DNA from: Mycolicibacterium sp. ND9-15
GTDB taxonomy: Bacteria > Actinomycetota > Actinomycetes > Mycobacteriales > Mycobacteriaceae
DNA: 64,000 nucleotides
NCBI RefSeq assembly: GCF_035918395.1
Contig: NZ_CP142362.1
Span: forward strand, 781,501-845,500
Direction of reading: 5' to 3'
Part shown: positions 29,074 to 38,374 of the stretch, piece after piece
How the letters are laid out: each line of letters begins with the position of its first letter
Numbering within the stretch: position 1 is the stretch's first letter
Position numbers and translations under genes: made by a program
Notes under the pieces: model-generated
What the model saw: the letters and a program-made list of their open reading frames with translations, nothing else
What the model was told of the DNA's origin: nothing
Database searches by the model: none

Positions 29074-30623
29074 CTTCTTCCGATCCCGTACCCCGACTGG
29101 ATGTCACCGGCCCTCCGGTTCCGGGGCTCTTCACGTTCGTCCTGCACACGCATCTGCCGTGGCTTGCCCATCACGGCCGGTGGCCCGTCGGGGAGGAATG
29201 GCTCTATCAGTCATGGTCGGCGGCGTACCTACCGCTCATGCGGGTGCTGCGGGCGCTGGCCGCCGAGGACCGTCGGCACCAGTTGACGCTGGGCATGACC
29301 CCCGTGGTCACCGCGCAACTCGACGACCCGTACTGCCTCTCGGGTATGCACCACTGGCTGGCGAACTGGCGACTTCGGGCGCTGGAGGCGACCACACTCG
29401 GAGATCCCCTGCGGCAGTTCGGTGTTCGCGAGCACACCGAAGCCGAGCAGGCGCTCGACGACTTCGCCACGCTGTGGTCCCACGGCGGCAGCCCGCTGCT
29501 GCGCGAGTTGGTCGACGCCGACACGATCGAACTGCTCGGTGGGCCGTTGTCGCATCCGTTCCAGCCGCTGCTCAACCCGCGGCTGCGCGAGTTCGCGCTG
29601 CGCGAGGGGCTCGCCGACGCCCGACTCCGGTTCGCGCACACGCCGGTTGGCATCTGGGCGCCCGAGTGCGCGTATGCGCCCGGGATGGAACGCGACTATG
29701 CCGCAGCGGGTGTCGGCCACTTCATGGTCGACGGCCCATCGCTGCACGGCGACACCGCGCTGGGCCGGCCCGTCGCGTCGTCCGACGTCGTCGCGTTCGG
29801 CCGGGATCTGCACGTCAGCTACCGGGTGTGGTCGCCGAAATCCGGCTACCCCGGGCATGCCGCCTACCGCGACTTCCACACCTACGACCACACCACCGGC
29901 CTCAAGCCGGCCAGGGTGTCGGGGCGCAACGTGCCGTCGGAGGCCAAGGCGCCGTACGACCCCGAGCGTGCCGACCGAGCGATCGACTCCCATGTCGCCG
30001 ACTTCGTCGGGGTGGTCCGACAGCGACTGTGCGACGAGAGCGAACGCATCGGACGTCCCGCACACGTCATCGCCGCATTCGACACCGAGTTGTTCGGCCA
30101 CTGGTGGTACGAGGGTCCGGTGTGGCTGGAACGGGTGCTGCGCGCGCTGCCGGAGGCAGGTGTGCGCGTCGGCACGCTGGCTGACGCGAAGGCCGACGGT
30201 TTTCTCGGCGCTGCCGTCGAATTACCGCCCAGCTCCTGGGGTTCCGGTAAGGACTGGCAGGTATGGGCCGGCAAGCAGGTAGCCGACTTGGTGCAGTTGA
30301 ACAGTGAGGTCGTCGATACCGCGCTGACGACAGTCGACAAGACGCTCGGCGAGACCGACACTTCGCCGGCCCGCAACTTCGTCGCCGACCAGATCCTTCG
30401 CGAGACGTTGCTCACCGTGTCGAGTGACTGGCCCTTCATGGTCAGCAAGGATTCCGCGGCCGACTATGCGCGCTACCGCGCGCATCTGCACGCCCACGCC
30501 ACCCGCGAGATCGCCGACGCCGTGGCGTCCGGTCGCCATGAGCACGCGCAGCGTCTGGCCGCGGGTTGGAACCGTGCCGACGGCCTGTTCGGCGCCCTGG
30601 ACGCGCGACGGTTACCGAAGTGA
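29070..30623 (+). CDS. GH57 glycoside hydrolase / alpha-1,4-glucan branching-type enzyme (Rv3031-like)
   Basis: 517 residues. GH57 (beta/alpha)7 barrel: FVLHTHLPWLAHHGRWPVGE near the start, the nucleophile Glu in VGIWAPECAYAPGMERDY and the acid/base Asp in VIAAFDTELFGHWWYEGP, plus a C-terminal helical domain with SSDWPFMVSKDSAADYA, typical of GH57 branching enzymes. Placed in the MGLP cluster as the proposed branching enzyme. GTG start overlapping the preceding stop by 4 bases. An alternative long frame reading across this gene is a shadow. Confidence 0.92.
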   Translation: MTSSDPVPRLDVTGPPVPGLFTFVLHTHLPWLAHHGRWPVGEEWLYQSWSAAYLPLMRVLRALAAEDRRHQLTLGMTPVVTAQLDDPYCLSGMHHWLANWRLRALEATTLGDPLRQFGVREHTEAEQALDDFATLWSHGGSPLLRELVDADTIELLGGPLSHPFQPLLNPRLREFALREGLADARLRFAHTPVGIWAPECAYAPGMERDYAAAGVGHFMVDGPSLHGDTALGRPVASSDVVAFGRDLHVSYRVWSPKSGYPGHAAYRDFHTYDHTTGLKPARVSGRNVPSEAKAPYDPERADRAIDSHVADFVGVVRQRLCDESERIGRPAHVIAAFDTELFGHWWYEGPVWLERVLRALPEAGVRVGTLADAKADGFLGAAVELPPSSWGSGKDWQVWAGKQVADLVQLNSEVVDTALTTVDKTLGETDTSPARNFVADQILRETLLTVSSDWPFMVSKDSAADYARYRAHLHAHATREIADAVASGRHEHAQRLAAGWNRADGLFGALDARRLPK

Positions 30624-30717
30624 GCCCCTCCCCTCTCTGCGCGAGCGTGCGTGTCTGCTGCGCGACACGCCGCTCAACAGCGGCACTTTGCGCACCCTCC
30701 CGCCGGAGCGAGCGACC
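30624..30717. repeat. Intergenic spacer with inverted repeat family
   Basis: The spacer before the GT4 gene holds CGCGAGCGTGCGTGTC (30640-30655); the exact reverse complement occurs at 35439-35454, with another partial copy at 35462-35473. It also contains GCGCGACACGCCG (30660-30672), a motif seen again at 43051-43061. No gene is seen here. Confidence 0.5.
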
Positions 30718-31959
30718 GTGAAAATCCTGATGGTGTCGTGGGAGTACCCGCCGGTTGTCGTCGGCGGGCTCGGGCGTCACGTCCATCACCTGGCGACCGC
30801 ACTGGCCGACGTCGGCCACGAAGTCGTGGTGCTGAGCCGGCAACCGAGCGGCACCGACCCGAGCACGCACCCGTCCACCGACGAGATTGCCGAAGGCGTG
30901 CGCGTCGTCGCTGCGGCGCACGATCCGCACGAGTTCGACTTCGGCAGCGACATGATGGCCTGGACACTGGCGATGGGCCATTCGATGGTCCGCACCGGTT
31001 TAGCGCTGAAGACCCGGCGCGGCCGTCCCTGGCGACCCGATGTCGTCCACGCACACGACTGGCTGGTCGCGCACCCAGCGATAGCCTTGGCCGAATTCTA
31101 CGACGCGCCATTGGTTTCCACGATTCATGCCACCGAGGCCGGTAGACACTCCGGATGGGTGTCGGGTCGGATCAGCCGACAGGTACATGCGGTCGAATCC
31201 TGGTTGGTGCATGAATCCGATTCGCTCATCACCTGTTCGAGGTCGATGAGCGACGAGATCACCGAGTTGTTCGGGCCCGGACTGGCCGAAACCCACGTCA
31301 TCCGCAACGGAATCGATTGTGGGCGATGGCCGTTTGCACAGCGGCGGCCCAGGACAGGCCCGGCGCGGTTGCTGTACCACGGCCGACTCGAGTACGAGAA
31401 GGGCATTCACGACGCGATTGCCGCGCTGCCCCGTATCAGGCGCACGCATCCCGGTACCACGCTGGCGATCGCCGGCGAGGGCACGCAATTGGACCGGCTT
31501 CTGGATCAGGCGCGAAAGTACAAGGTGCTCAAGGCCACTGAATTCGTCGGTCATCTCAACCACGATGCCTTGGTGGATCTGCTGCACGCCGCCGACGCCG
31601 CCGTGTTGCCGAGCCACTACGAGCCGTTCGGCATCGTCGCGCTGGAGGCAGCGGCGACCGGAATTCCCTTGGTCACGTCGAACGTCGGTGGTTTGGGCGA
31701 AGCGGTCATCAACGGCGAAACCGGCGTGTCTTTCCCGCCACGTGACATCACAGCCCTAGCGGCCGCAGTCCGCACCGTGCTTGACGATCCGCAAGCCGCC
31801 CAGCAGCGCGCCATCGCCGCCCGCAAGCGACTCACCACGCAGTTCGAATGGCACACGATCGCCGATGAAACCACCCAGGTGTACCTGGCCGCCAAGCGGC
31901 GGGAGCGCGAACCGCATCGGCGCCGCCCCATCGTGGAGCACGCGCTGCCCAATCGCTAG
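30718..31959 (+). CDS. GT4-family alpha-1,4-glucosyltransferase (Rv3032-like)
   Basis: 413 residues, GT-B fold. Starts MKILMVSWEYPPVVVGGLGR (nucleotide-sugar glycine motif), HAHDWLVAHPAIALAEFYD in the acceptor domain, and the donor-site LPSHYEPFGIVALEAAATG with the EX7E motif. Orthologue of Rv3032, the glucosyltransferase that elongates MGLP and contributes to glycogen/capsular glucan. GTG start at 30718 fits the conserved N-terminus; a longer frame runs upstream through the GH57 gene in another reading. Its stop lies one base from the convergent cyclase stop. Confidence 0.92.
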   Translation: MKILMVSWEYPPVVVGGLGRHVHHLATALADVGHEVVVLSRQPSGTDPSTHPSTDEIAEGVRVVAAAHDPHEFDFGSDMMAWTLAMGHSMVRTGLALKTRRGRPWRPDVVHAHDWLVAHPAIALAEFYDAPLVSTIHATEAGRHSGWVSGRISRQVHAVESWLVHESDSLITCSRSMSDEITELFGPGLAETHVIRNGIDCGRWPFAQRRPRTGPARLLYHGRLEYEKGIHDAIAALPRIRRTHPGTTLAIAGEGTQLDRLLDQARKYKVLKATEFVGHLNHDALVDLLHAADAAVLPSHYEPFGIVALEAAATGIPLVTSNVGGLGEAVINGETGVSFPPRDITALAAAVRTVLDDPQAAQQRAIAARKRLTTQFEWHTIADETTQVYLAAKRREREPHRRRPIVEHALPNR

Positions 31960-31960
31960 G

Positions 31961-34900
31961 TCACATGGTGGCAGCGGTCGCCATATGCCCTTCGAATCCG
32001 AGCCGATTCGCCATTGTGCGATAGCGATCGGCGAAGTTTCGATACGCCGCTTCATCGCCCTCGGCGCGGGCCACCAGCGCATGCATCCGTAGCAACGGAA
32101 GCTCGTGCAGCACGAAGCCGGGGTCGGTCGGAATCGCGGCGAGCCGGGACATCGCAGCCTTCGCCTCCGCGAGATCACCTTGTGCTCCGCGGCGCAGCAA
32201 CGATTCGACCAGCGTGGTGACCGCAGGTCCGCGAGTGCACATGTCGCCCGAGTCTTGGAGATAGTCGATGGTCGAGCGCGCCGACGCGATGGCGCCGTCG
32301 AGATCTCCGGCCGCGGCCTTCTCCTTTGCGATCTCCGTGTCGGCGAACCGCACGTTCATCGACTTATTGTTTGAAGCAACGTCACTTCGGTACCTTCGAA
32401 CGAGATCGTAACCTGCTGCACGCCGCGTGCCGTCACCGTAGATGAGCACCATGCCACGAGAAAGACAAGCGGCTTCATACGCGAAATCCTCGCTGGCCCG
32501 ACCGGCGAATTCCACTGCGGCAGCGGTGCTCTCCTCGGCGTCGGCAGCGGGTAGGACCGCGCCGTTGTGCATCGCGAACACGTACTCGTACATGTTTGCA
32601 GCGGCGTAAGCGGTCGGGTCGCCGGCCGACCGTGCGATTGCGATGGCGTGGTCGAAGTCCGCTTTCCACCCGTCGATCCCAAGACTGCAGCGGCACAGGG
32701 CACGGATTCCGACCGATGCTGCGAGCACCGCTGTCATGCCGAAGTTGGCCAGCGACAATTCCTCCTGACCATGGTCGATCGCAATCTGGTTGACGCGCAG
32801 AGCGTCGACGACGCGCCCGCCCTGCATCATCCCGTTGGCGGCACCGATCAGAAGCTGATCAATACCGGGGTCGTTGATCGATTCGACCAGATCGGCCAAC
32901 TCCGACCCGAAGATTTCGGCATCACGGTATCTGTCTTCGAAAACGCAACCGGTGACGAAACCCGCCATGCCTATCGCTTTCGAGACCAGATCTCCGGCTT
33001 CGGTGCACAGCGCATCCAGTTCGCGGAAGTCGGCGTCTGCGTTACCCCACACTCGCCACGTCCCGGCGCACAGTTGGATGCGCGGCGCGATCCGCTTCGC
33101 CATCCGGTCGGGTTGATTATCGGGCATTCGGTCGGCTACACCGCACGCGCGCTGCCAACTCGCTCGAGCGGCCCTGGCGTCACGAGCATCTGCGAACATC
33201 GCGGCGCGCGTGTGCCATGTGTACGCCCCGTCGAAATCGCCTGCCGCCTCGAGGTGTTCACCGATCAGCCCAGCGTTCGCGTCGGCCGCATCCGGGTCAC
33301 GCGCCTGGATCGTGTCGGCGAGACTTCGATGCAGCTGGGACCGTATCGACTTGAGCTGCGACTCGTATGCCACCGAGCGGATCAACGGGTGACGGAACGA
33401 GTATTCACTTGGCGCGGTGAACGTCACCTGATCGATCAACTCCGCGTCGACGAGTTCGGTGACTTCACAATGTGCGACAAGCGTTTCCAACGTCGCCGAA
33501 TCGAAACGCGACCCGGCCACAGCCGCGGCGTTCAACGTCTGCTTGGCAGGTCCGCTCAGGCGGTCGATGCGGGCGGCGATGGCGGCATGCAGAGACGCAG
33601 GTACCGACGCGTCGGCCGAATCAAGTCGACGGACATACGCGCCGGGGTTCCCTTCGATGACGCCTCGCTCAGCCAGGTCCCGGACAATCTCCTCGGCGAA
33701 GAACGGGTTGCCCGCCGCTCGCTCGGAAACTTGCCGAACAAGATCTGCGACCGATGGGTCCGAACCCATCAACTCGATCGCAAGCACGGTGGATGCCGAC
33801 TCGCTGAGCGAATCAAGGGCAATACGATGCGAATTGGGCAACCGGGCAAGCGCTCCGGAGTACTCCGGGCGGTAGGTGATGACCGCAAGGGTGCGTGTCC
33901 GCGGCACCACATTGGCGAGCTGGGCGATCATCGTCTCGCTCACTTCGTCGATCCAATGTGCGTCCTCGATGACGAGAAGTGACGGCGATGTGCGTCTGAC
34001 AGCCAATCCGTTCAACAACGCGGCCACCCGGCGTCTGCGGGCGTCGGGATCGATATCGGGCAGCTCGACATCGGTGTCGCGGATGCCCAGCTCGTCTTCG
34101 AGCAAGACAACATCCTGGGGGTCGCTATCTTGCAGGCGTGCTCGAATCCGGCACCGCGCCGCGTGGGCGTCTAGATCATCTACCCCAAAAACATTGCGTA
34201 ACAGTCGGGACGCAACATGAAGTGGAATATCCTTGGCGTGCGATTCGCAGTGCGTCGTCACCACTTCGGCACCGCGCTCGGCGGCTCGAGACGCCACCTC
34301 CGCCACCATCCGGCTCTTACCCACTCCCGGTGGCCCGACGATTCCAACAACGCGGCCGGCGCCGGCCATTGACTGATCGAGAAGCCCGGAAATGGTGCTC
34401 AACTCCCATTCACGCCCAACCAGCTTCATCAACCGCCGGACTGGACGCGGCTGGTTCGTGGCGATGTCTATCAGCGGCCGCGCGCATACCGGTGCGCCCG
34501 ACCCTTTGATACTGACCATTTCGGCTTCACCGAGTACGGCGCCGTCCTCGACCAGCCTGGCGGTCGAGTCACTGACCAAGACACCACCCGGCGTCGCCGC
34601 GGATTCCATCCGCTGCGCCATGCCGACTTGCTGGCCGATTGCGGTGTAACTCAGCGGGCCGGAGCCGATCTTGCCTGCGATCACTTGGCCCGAGTTCAAG
34701 CCGACCCGCATCTGCAGCGAAACACCGTCCTTGCGATCGACATCGACAGCCACATCGGTGGCCGCGCGTTGGATGTTTAGCGCTGCGAGACAGGCGCGCA
34801 GGGCATGGTCTTCCAGCGCAACCGGCGCTCCGAACACCGCCATGATGCCGTCGCCCGTGAACTTGTCCACGGTTCCGCCGTACCGTTTCACCACTGCGGA

Positions 34901-35122
34901 CGACCGATTGAACAACTCGGTCATGATGTCGCGCAACCGCTCCGCGCCGACCGCAGCGGCGATGTCCATCGAGTGGACCACATCTGCGAACAACACCGTC
35001 ACCTGCTTGTATTCGGCGCCCAAGCGCGACTGATCCACGGCCGCACCGCATTCGCCACAGAACTTGGCCGTCGTGGTCAGTTCCGCGCCGCATGACGTGC
35101 ATCCCGCGGCCGCTGTGGTCAT
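31961..35122 (-). CDS. Zinc-ribbon / class III nucleotidyl cyclase / AAA ATPase / TPR signalling protein
   Basis: 1053 residues. N-terminal zinc ribbon (CTSCG...CGECG, Cys 8, 11, 22, 25); class III cyclase domain about 38-220 with metal Asp D47 (VLFADVV) and D91 (KFTGDGIM), K87 and R171; AAA_16-type ATPase with Walker A GPPGVGKS (263-270) and Walker B-like LLVIEDAHWIDE; then a long helical TPR-like half. The usual Asn of the VN-AAR motif is Gly (QQVGMAQRM), as in several mycobacterial cyclase-ATPase proteins. No LuxR HTH is visible at the C-terminus. It replaces Rv3033 in this position and interrupts the MGLP cluster. Confidence 0.87.
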   Translation of the reverse strand: MTTAAAGCTSCGAELTTTAKFCGECGAAVDQSRLGAEYKQVTVLFADVVHSMDIAAAVGAERLRDIMTELFNRSSAVVKRYGGTVDKFTGDGIMAVFGAPVALEDHALRACLAALNIQRAATDVAVDVDRKDGVSLQMRVGLNSGQVIAGKIGSGPLSYTAIGQQVGMAQRMESAATPGGVLVSDSTARLVEDGAVLGEAEMVSIKGSGAPVCARPLIDIATNQPRPVRRLMKLVGREWELSTISGLLDQSMAGAGRVVGIVGPPGVGKSRMVAEVASRAAERGAEVVTTHCESHAKDIPLHVASRLLRNVFGVDDLDAHAARCRIRARLQDSDPQDVVLLEDELGIRDTDVELPDIDPDARRRRVAALLNGLAVRRTSPSLLVIEDAHWIDEVSETMIAQLANVVPRTRTLAVITYRPEYSGALARLPNSHRIALDSLSESASTVLAIELMGSDPSVADLVRQVSERAAGNPFFAEEIVRDLAERGVIEGNPGAYVRRLDSADASVPASLHAAIAARIDRLSGPAKQTLNAAAVAGSRFDSATLETLVAHCEVTELVDAELIDQVTFTAPSEYSFRHPLIRSVAYESQLKSIRSQLHRSLADTIQARDPDAADANAGLIGEHLEAAGDFDGAYTWHTRAAMFADARDARAARASWQRACGVADRMPDNQPDRMAKRIAPRIQLCAGTWRVWGNADADFRELDALCTEAGDLVSKAIGMAGFVTGCVFEDRYRDAEIFGSELADLVESINDPGIDQLLIGAANGMMQGGRVVDALRVNQIAIDHGQEELSLANFGMTAVLAASVGIRALCRCSLGIDGWKADFDHAIAIARSAGDPTAYAAANMYEYVFAMHNGAVLPAADAEESTAAAVEFAGRASEDFAYEAACLSRGMVLIYGDGTRRAAGYDLVRRYRSDVASNNKSMNVRFADTEIAKEKAAAGDLDGAIASARSTIDYLQDSGDMCTRGPAVTTLVESLLRRGAQGDLAEAKAAMSRLAAIPTDPGFVLHELPLLRMHALVARAEGDEAAYRNFADRYRTMANRLGFEGHMATAATM

Positions 35123-35490
35123 GGCGAACCGCCGCTCACGGAAATCATCGTGTCACCACCGGAGGCAGAGTGCGGTCAAAACCGGTGGGCCGGTGAGTCG
35201 ACGGTAGACGTGCCGACTGGCGTGTGTCAGAAGAGGTGGGTGTCGACGGTGGTGCTCACGTCGACGTCGGCGCTGCACATGGCGCGATCCCGGTCGGCAA
35301 GACCTTGGAAAACGGTTCGCCGCCTCCTCGCTTCGGCAGACGAGTGCAGGTTCGACACGGCTCCCCGTTAGTCGATGTGCGCGCTGAGCGCCCACGAGCG
35401 TGCGCGAACCGTCGAATCTCGGCGGCATGTCGGCGACGGACACGCACGCTCGCGGAACGAATCGCACGCTCGCGCAAACGCGAGGAAGCC
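35123..35490. other. 368-bp intergenic region with repeat copies
   Basis: No convincing gene. It contains GACACGCACGCTCGCG (35439-35454, inverted copy of 30640-30655) and CGCACGCTCGCG (35462-35473). A 43-codon minus-strand frame (35227-35358, GTG start) has a GC-rich third position in its second half but a poor ribosome site; see findings. Promoter of the cyclase gene should lie at the left end, but no clear -10 box is seen. Confidence 0.5.
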
Positions 35491-36228
35491 TCAGCGGGAG
35501 GCCTTCTTGCGTTCGATGTCGGCAAGTGCCGCCGCGAGTTCCGCGCGCTGCGCTGCCGATGTCTCCCACGCCAATTGCCGGTTCTTGACCACCTTCGCCG
35601 GCGCGCCGACCGCAATCGAGTAATCGGGAACGTCGCCCCGCACGACGGCATGCGACCCCAGCACGCAACCGCGCCCGATCGTGGTGTTGCGCAACACCGT
35701 GACCTTGACGCCGACCCAGGTGTCGGGACCGATCCGCACCGGGCCCTTGACGATTCCCTGGTCCTTGATGGGCATGTGGATGTCGTCCATCCGGTGATCG
35801 AAGTCGCAGATGTAGCACCAGTCGGCCATCAACACCGAATCGCCCAACTCGATGTCGAGGTAGGTGTTGATGACGTTGTCGCGGCCGAGTACCACCTTGT
35901 CGCCGAACCGCAGCGAACCCTCGTGGCAGCGGATCGTGTTCTTGTCGCCGATGTGCACCCAGCGGCCGATCTCCATAGTCGACAACTCCGGCGTCGCCTC
36001 GATCTCGACACCCTTGCCGAGGAACACCATGCCCCGAGTGATGATGTGCGGGTTGCGCAGCTTGAACTTCAGTAACCGCCAGTAACGCACCAGATACCAG
36101 GGGGTGTAGGCACGGTTGGCCAACACCCATTTCAGCGACGCCAGGGTCAGGAACTTGGCCTGCCTCGGGTCACGCAGCCGCGACCCCCGCCAGCGCTTGT
36201 GCAACGGCGCGCCCCACATGGTCGTCAT
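35491..36228 (-). CDS. Left-handed beta-helix acyltransferase of the MGLP cluster (Rv3034c-like)
   Basis: 245 residues. Hexapeptide repeats run from about residue 75 to 205 (VHIGDKNTIRCHEGSLRFGD, VRIGPDTWVGVKVTVLRNTT, IGRGCVLGSHAVVRGDVPD), ending in the typical SIAVGAPAKVVKNRQ. An acyltransferase, orthologue of Rv3034c and proposed to acylate MGLP. ATG at 36228 is supported by the -10 TAGGCT (36237-36242) 8 bases upstream. Divergent from the lipoprotein gene at 36310. Confidence 0.87.
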   Translation of the reverse strand: MTTMWGAPLHKRWRGSRLRDPRQAKFLTLASLKWVLANRAYTPWYLVRYWRLLKFKLRNPHIITRGMVFLGKGVEIEATPELSTMEIGRWVHIGDKNTIRCHEGSLRFGDKVVLGRDNVINTYLDIELGDSVLMADWCYICDFDHRMDDIHMPIKDQGIVKGPVRIGPDTWVGVKVTVLRNTTIGRGCVLGSHAVVRGDVPDYSIAVGAPAKVVKNRQLAWETSAAQRAELAAALADIERKKASR

Positions 36229-36309
36229 GGCCGGAAAGCCTACGCGAGCGGTTGCGCCCCGAACGGTTACCCTCACCTGGACCGAAGACTAGGAACGGGA
36301 AAGGATCGA

Positions 36310-37605
36310 GTGTTCCGGCGATTGACCGTGCTGGCGGCAACAGCGCTGATCACGGCCACCTTGGCAGGCTGCCAGGACACCGACTCGTGGGTGGAGGCCA
36401 AAGCCGCCGACGCCTGGGCGGCCCAATACCGCGACGCGGCCAACAGCAGCTACCGACCCGACGCGGGCGCCGACACACTCCGCCTGGAATGGGTGCGATC
36501 GGTCAAGGGGGATCTCGCCGCCGCAGTCGCGCTGGGCTCGGGCAGCTACCTGGCCGTCAACGCGCAGACCTCCGCCGGGTGTTCGTTGATGGTGTGGGAG
36601 GCCGACAACAAGGCGCGGCAGCGCTGGTGCACCCGGCTCGTGCAGGGCGGTGGTGCTTCCGGTCCGTTATTCGATGGCTTCGACAACGTCTACATCGGGC
36701 AGCCCGGGGCCATGCTGTCGTTTCCGCCGACGCAATGGATCCGCTGGCGCCAACCGGTCATCGGGATGCCGACCACGGCGCGGATCCTGGACCCGGGTCA
36801 CCTGCTGGTCGTGACGCATCTGGGTCAGGTGCTGGTTTTCGACGCTCACCGGGGCACCGTGGAGGGTAGCCCGCTGGACCTGATCGCCGGCTTGGACCCG
36901 AAGGATTCCGAGCGCGGACTCGCCGACTGCCGCCCCGCCCGGCCCCGCTGCCCCGTAGCCGCCGCACCGGCGTTCGCCGCATCCACCGGCATCGTCGTGC
37001 TGGGTCTCTGGGAACCCGACGCGGAGGCACCCATCCTCGTCGGACTGCGCTATCGGCCCGGGCAGTCACCGCTGCTGACCCGCGAGTGGACCAGCGACGC
37101 CGTCGGTGGCGGACCCCTTGCCAGCCCGGTGTTCTCGGCCGACGGGTCGACGGTGTATGTGAACGGCCACGACGACCAGCTATGGGCGCTCGACGCCGAC
37201 GACGGCAAGACGAAGTGGTCGGTGCCGCTCGACTACCTCGCACAGACCCCGCCGTCGGTGTCCCCCGACGGGCTGATCGTCGCGGGCGGGGGCCCGGGCG
37301 CAAAGCTGGTCGGGATCAAGGACGAGGGTGACCGCGGCGAAGTGCAATGGACTCGAGACGACCTGGCGCCGCTGTCGACATCGAGCCGATCCGGCCCCGA
37401 GGTCGCCTACACCGTCGTGCGCGAAGGAACCGGGGAGGAGGCCGGACAGACCTTGCTCGTCTTCGATCCCGCCGACGGCCGCACGCTGAACACCTATCCG
37501 CTCCCGAAGGCGAGCGGGTGGCCCGTCGGCGTCTCGGTCGGCAACGATCGCCGCGTCGTCACCGCCACCAGTGACGGTGTGGTGTACGGCTTCGCGCCCG
37601 CCTGA
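36310..37605 (+). CDS. Lipoprotein with PQQ-like beta-propeller (Rv3035-like)
   Basis: 431 residues. Lipoprotein signal MFRRLTVLAATALITATLAG then C (lipobox LAGC), followed by WD40/PQQ-type repeats (SYLAVNAQTSAGCSLMVWEAD, LLVVTHLGQVLVFDAHRG, VYVNGHDDQLWALDADDGKT, TLLVFDPADGRTLNTYPLP). Each shows the alternating strand pattern of a propeller. Orthologue of Rv3035; role unknown, possibly envelope assembly by location in the MGLP cluster. GTG start with GGGAAAGGA about 4 bases upstream; a -10 TACCCT lies at 36268-36273. The open frame upstream of the GTG is not part of the gene. Confidence 0.85.
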   Translation: MFRRLTVLAATALITATLAGCQDTDSWVEAKAADAWAAQYRDAANSSYRPDAGADTLRLEWVRSVKGDLAAAVALGSGSYLAVNAQTSAGCSLMVWEADNKARQRWCTRLVQGGGASGPLFDGFDNVYIGQPGAMLSFPPTQWIRWRQPVIGMPTTARILDPGHLLVVTHLGQVLVFDAHRGTVEGSPLDLIAGLDPKDSERGLADCRPARPRCPVAAAPAFAASTGIVVLGLWEPDAEAPILVGLRYRPGQSPLLTREWTSDAVGGGPLASPVFSADGSTVYVNGHDDQLWALDADDGKTKWSVPLDYLAQTPPSVSPDGLIVAGGGPGAKLVGIKDEGDRGEVQWTRDDLAPLSTSSRSGPEVAYTVVREGTGEEAGQTLLVFDPADGRTLNTYPLPKASGWPVGVSVGNDRRVVTATSDGVVYGFAPA

Positions 37606-37614
37606 CGCGCCGGC

Positions 37615-38307
37615 CTACAGCGCGAGAATGGGCGCCACCGCGGCGCGCGGCACGGTCGCCTGAACCGGCCCCGCGGATTCCGGGAACAGTTCGCCCTGAC
37701 TGAAGAAGAAGATCAGCGAATCCTCGGTTATCGCAAAGTTCTGGTAATTCGCGGGATCCATGCCGTCGCCCGGTGGCACCGGGTCGATCATCCCCTGGCT
37801 TTCGAGGTACCGGTCGACCTCGGGAGAGATCACGTCCATCGGCTTGGTACCCGGCTTGAACAAGGTGTCGAAGGTGATCGGCGCCTTCTTGGCCAGGTTC
37901 CAGTTGAACGCCTGATAGAAGGTCTGCGGGCGTACTCCGCCGACGTTCTGCCAGACTGTGAACACCACGCTGCGGGTGCCGGTGGTCGGCGGCCCCGACC
38001 GGTAGCCGGTGCCCTCGGCGTCGAGTTCGTAGGGCAGGTTGTAGGCGTCCGGATTCTGCGCGACGTTGACAAAGCCGTCGCGCACCTGCGTCAAATACGC
38101 CACCAGCGGCGCTTGGTCGGGATAGTCGTTGGGAAAGCTCAGATCGAGGGTGTACGTCGGATTCTGGACCTGCACGCGGCAGATCTGGTCCGGCCCGACG
38201 CTACCCCGCAGGTCGGCGCACCCCGATTGGGCGGTTGCCGCGGGGCCGGCGATCGCGCCCGCGACCGCGGTGACCGCGAACACAGCGAGCCACCTGAAAG
38301 TGCGCAT
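37615..38307 (-). CDS. Secreted DUF3298-type protein, TB22.2/Rv3036c-like
   Basis: 230 residues. Signal peptide MRTFRWLAVFAVTAVAGAIA with cleavage near PAATA-QS, then a domain of the MPT64/DUF3298 kind (YTLDLSFPNDYPDQAPLVAY, YQAFNWNLAKKAPITFDTLF, YQNFAITEDSLIFFFSQGEL). Two Cys (GCADL, QICRV) probably form a disulfide. Orthologue of M. tuberculosis Rv3036c, described as a cell-wall-associated secreted protein with esterase activity. ATG at 38307 with AAGGA upstream. Convergent with the propeller lipoprotein, only 9 bases between stops. Confidence 0.87.
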   Translation of the reverse strand: MRTFRWLAVFAVTAVAGAIAGPAATAQSGCADLRGSVGPDQICRVQVQNPTYTLDLSFPNDYPDQAPLVAYLTQVRDGFVNVAQNPDAYNLPYELDAEGTGYRSGPPTTGTRSVVFTVWQNVGGVRPQTFYQAFNWNLAKKAPITFDTLFKPGTKPMDVISPEVDRYLESQGMIDPVPPGDGMDPANYQNFAITEDSLIFFFSQGELFPESAGPVQATVPRAAVAPILAL

Positions 38308-38374
38308 CGTCGGACGTCCTTGTCGCCGGCGCCGATCTGGATACCGGCGCATCACCGCAAGAATACGTGCACGA

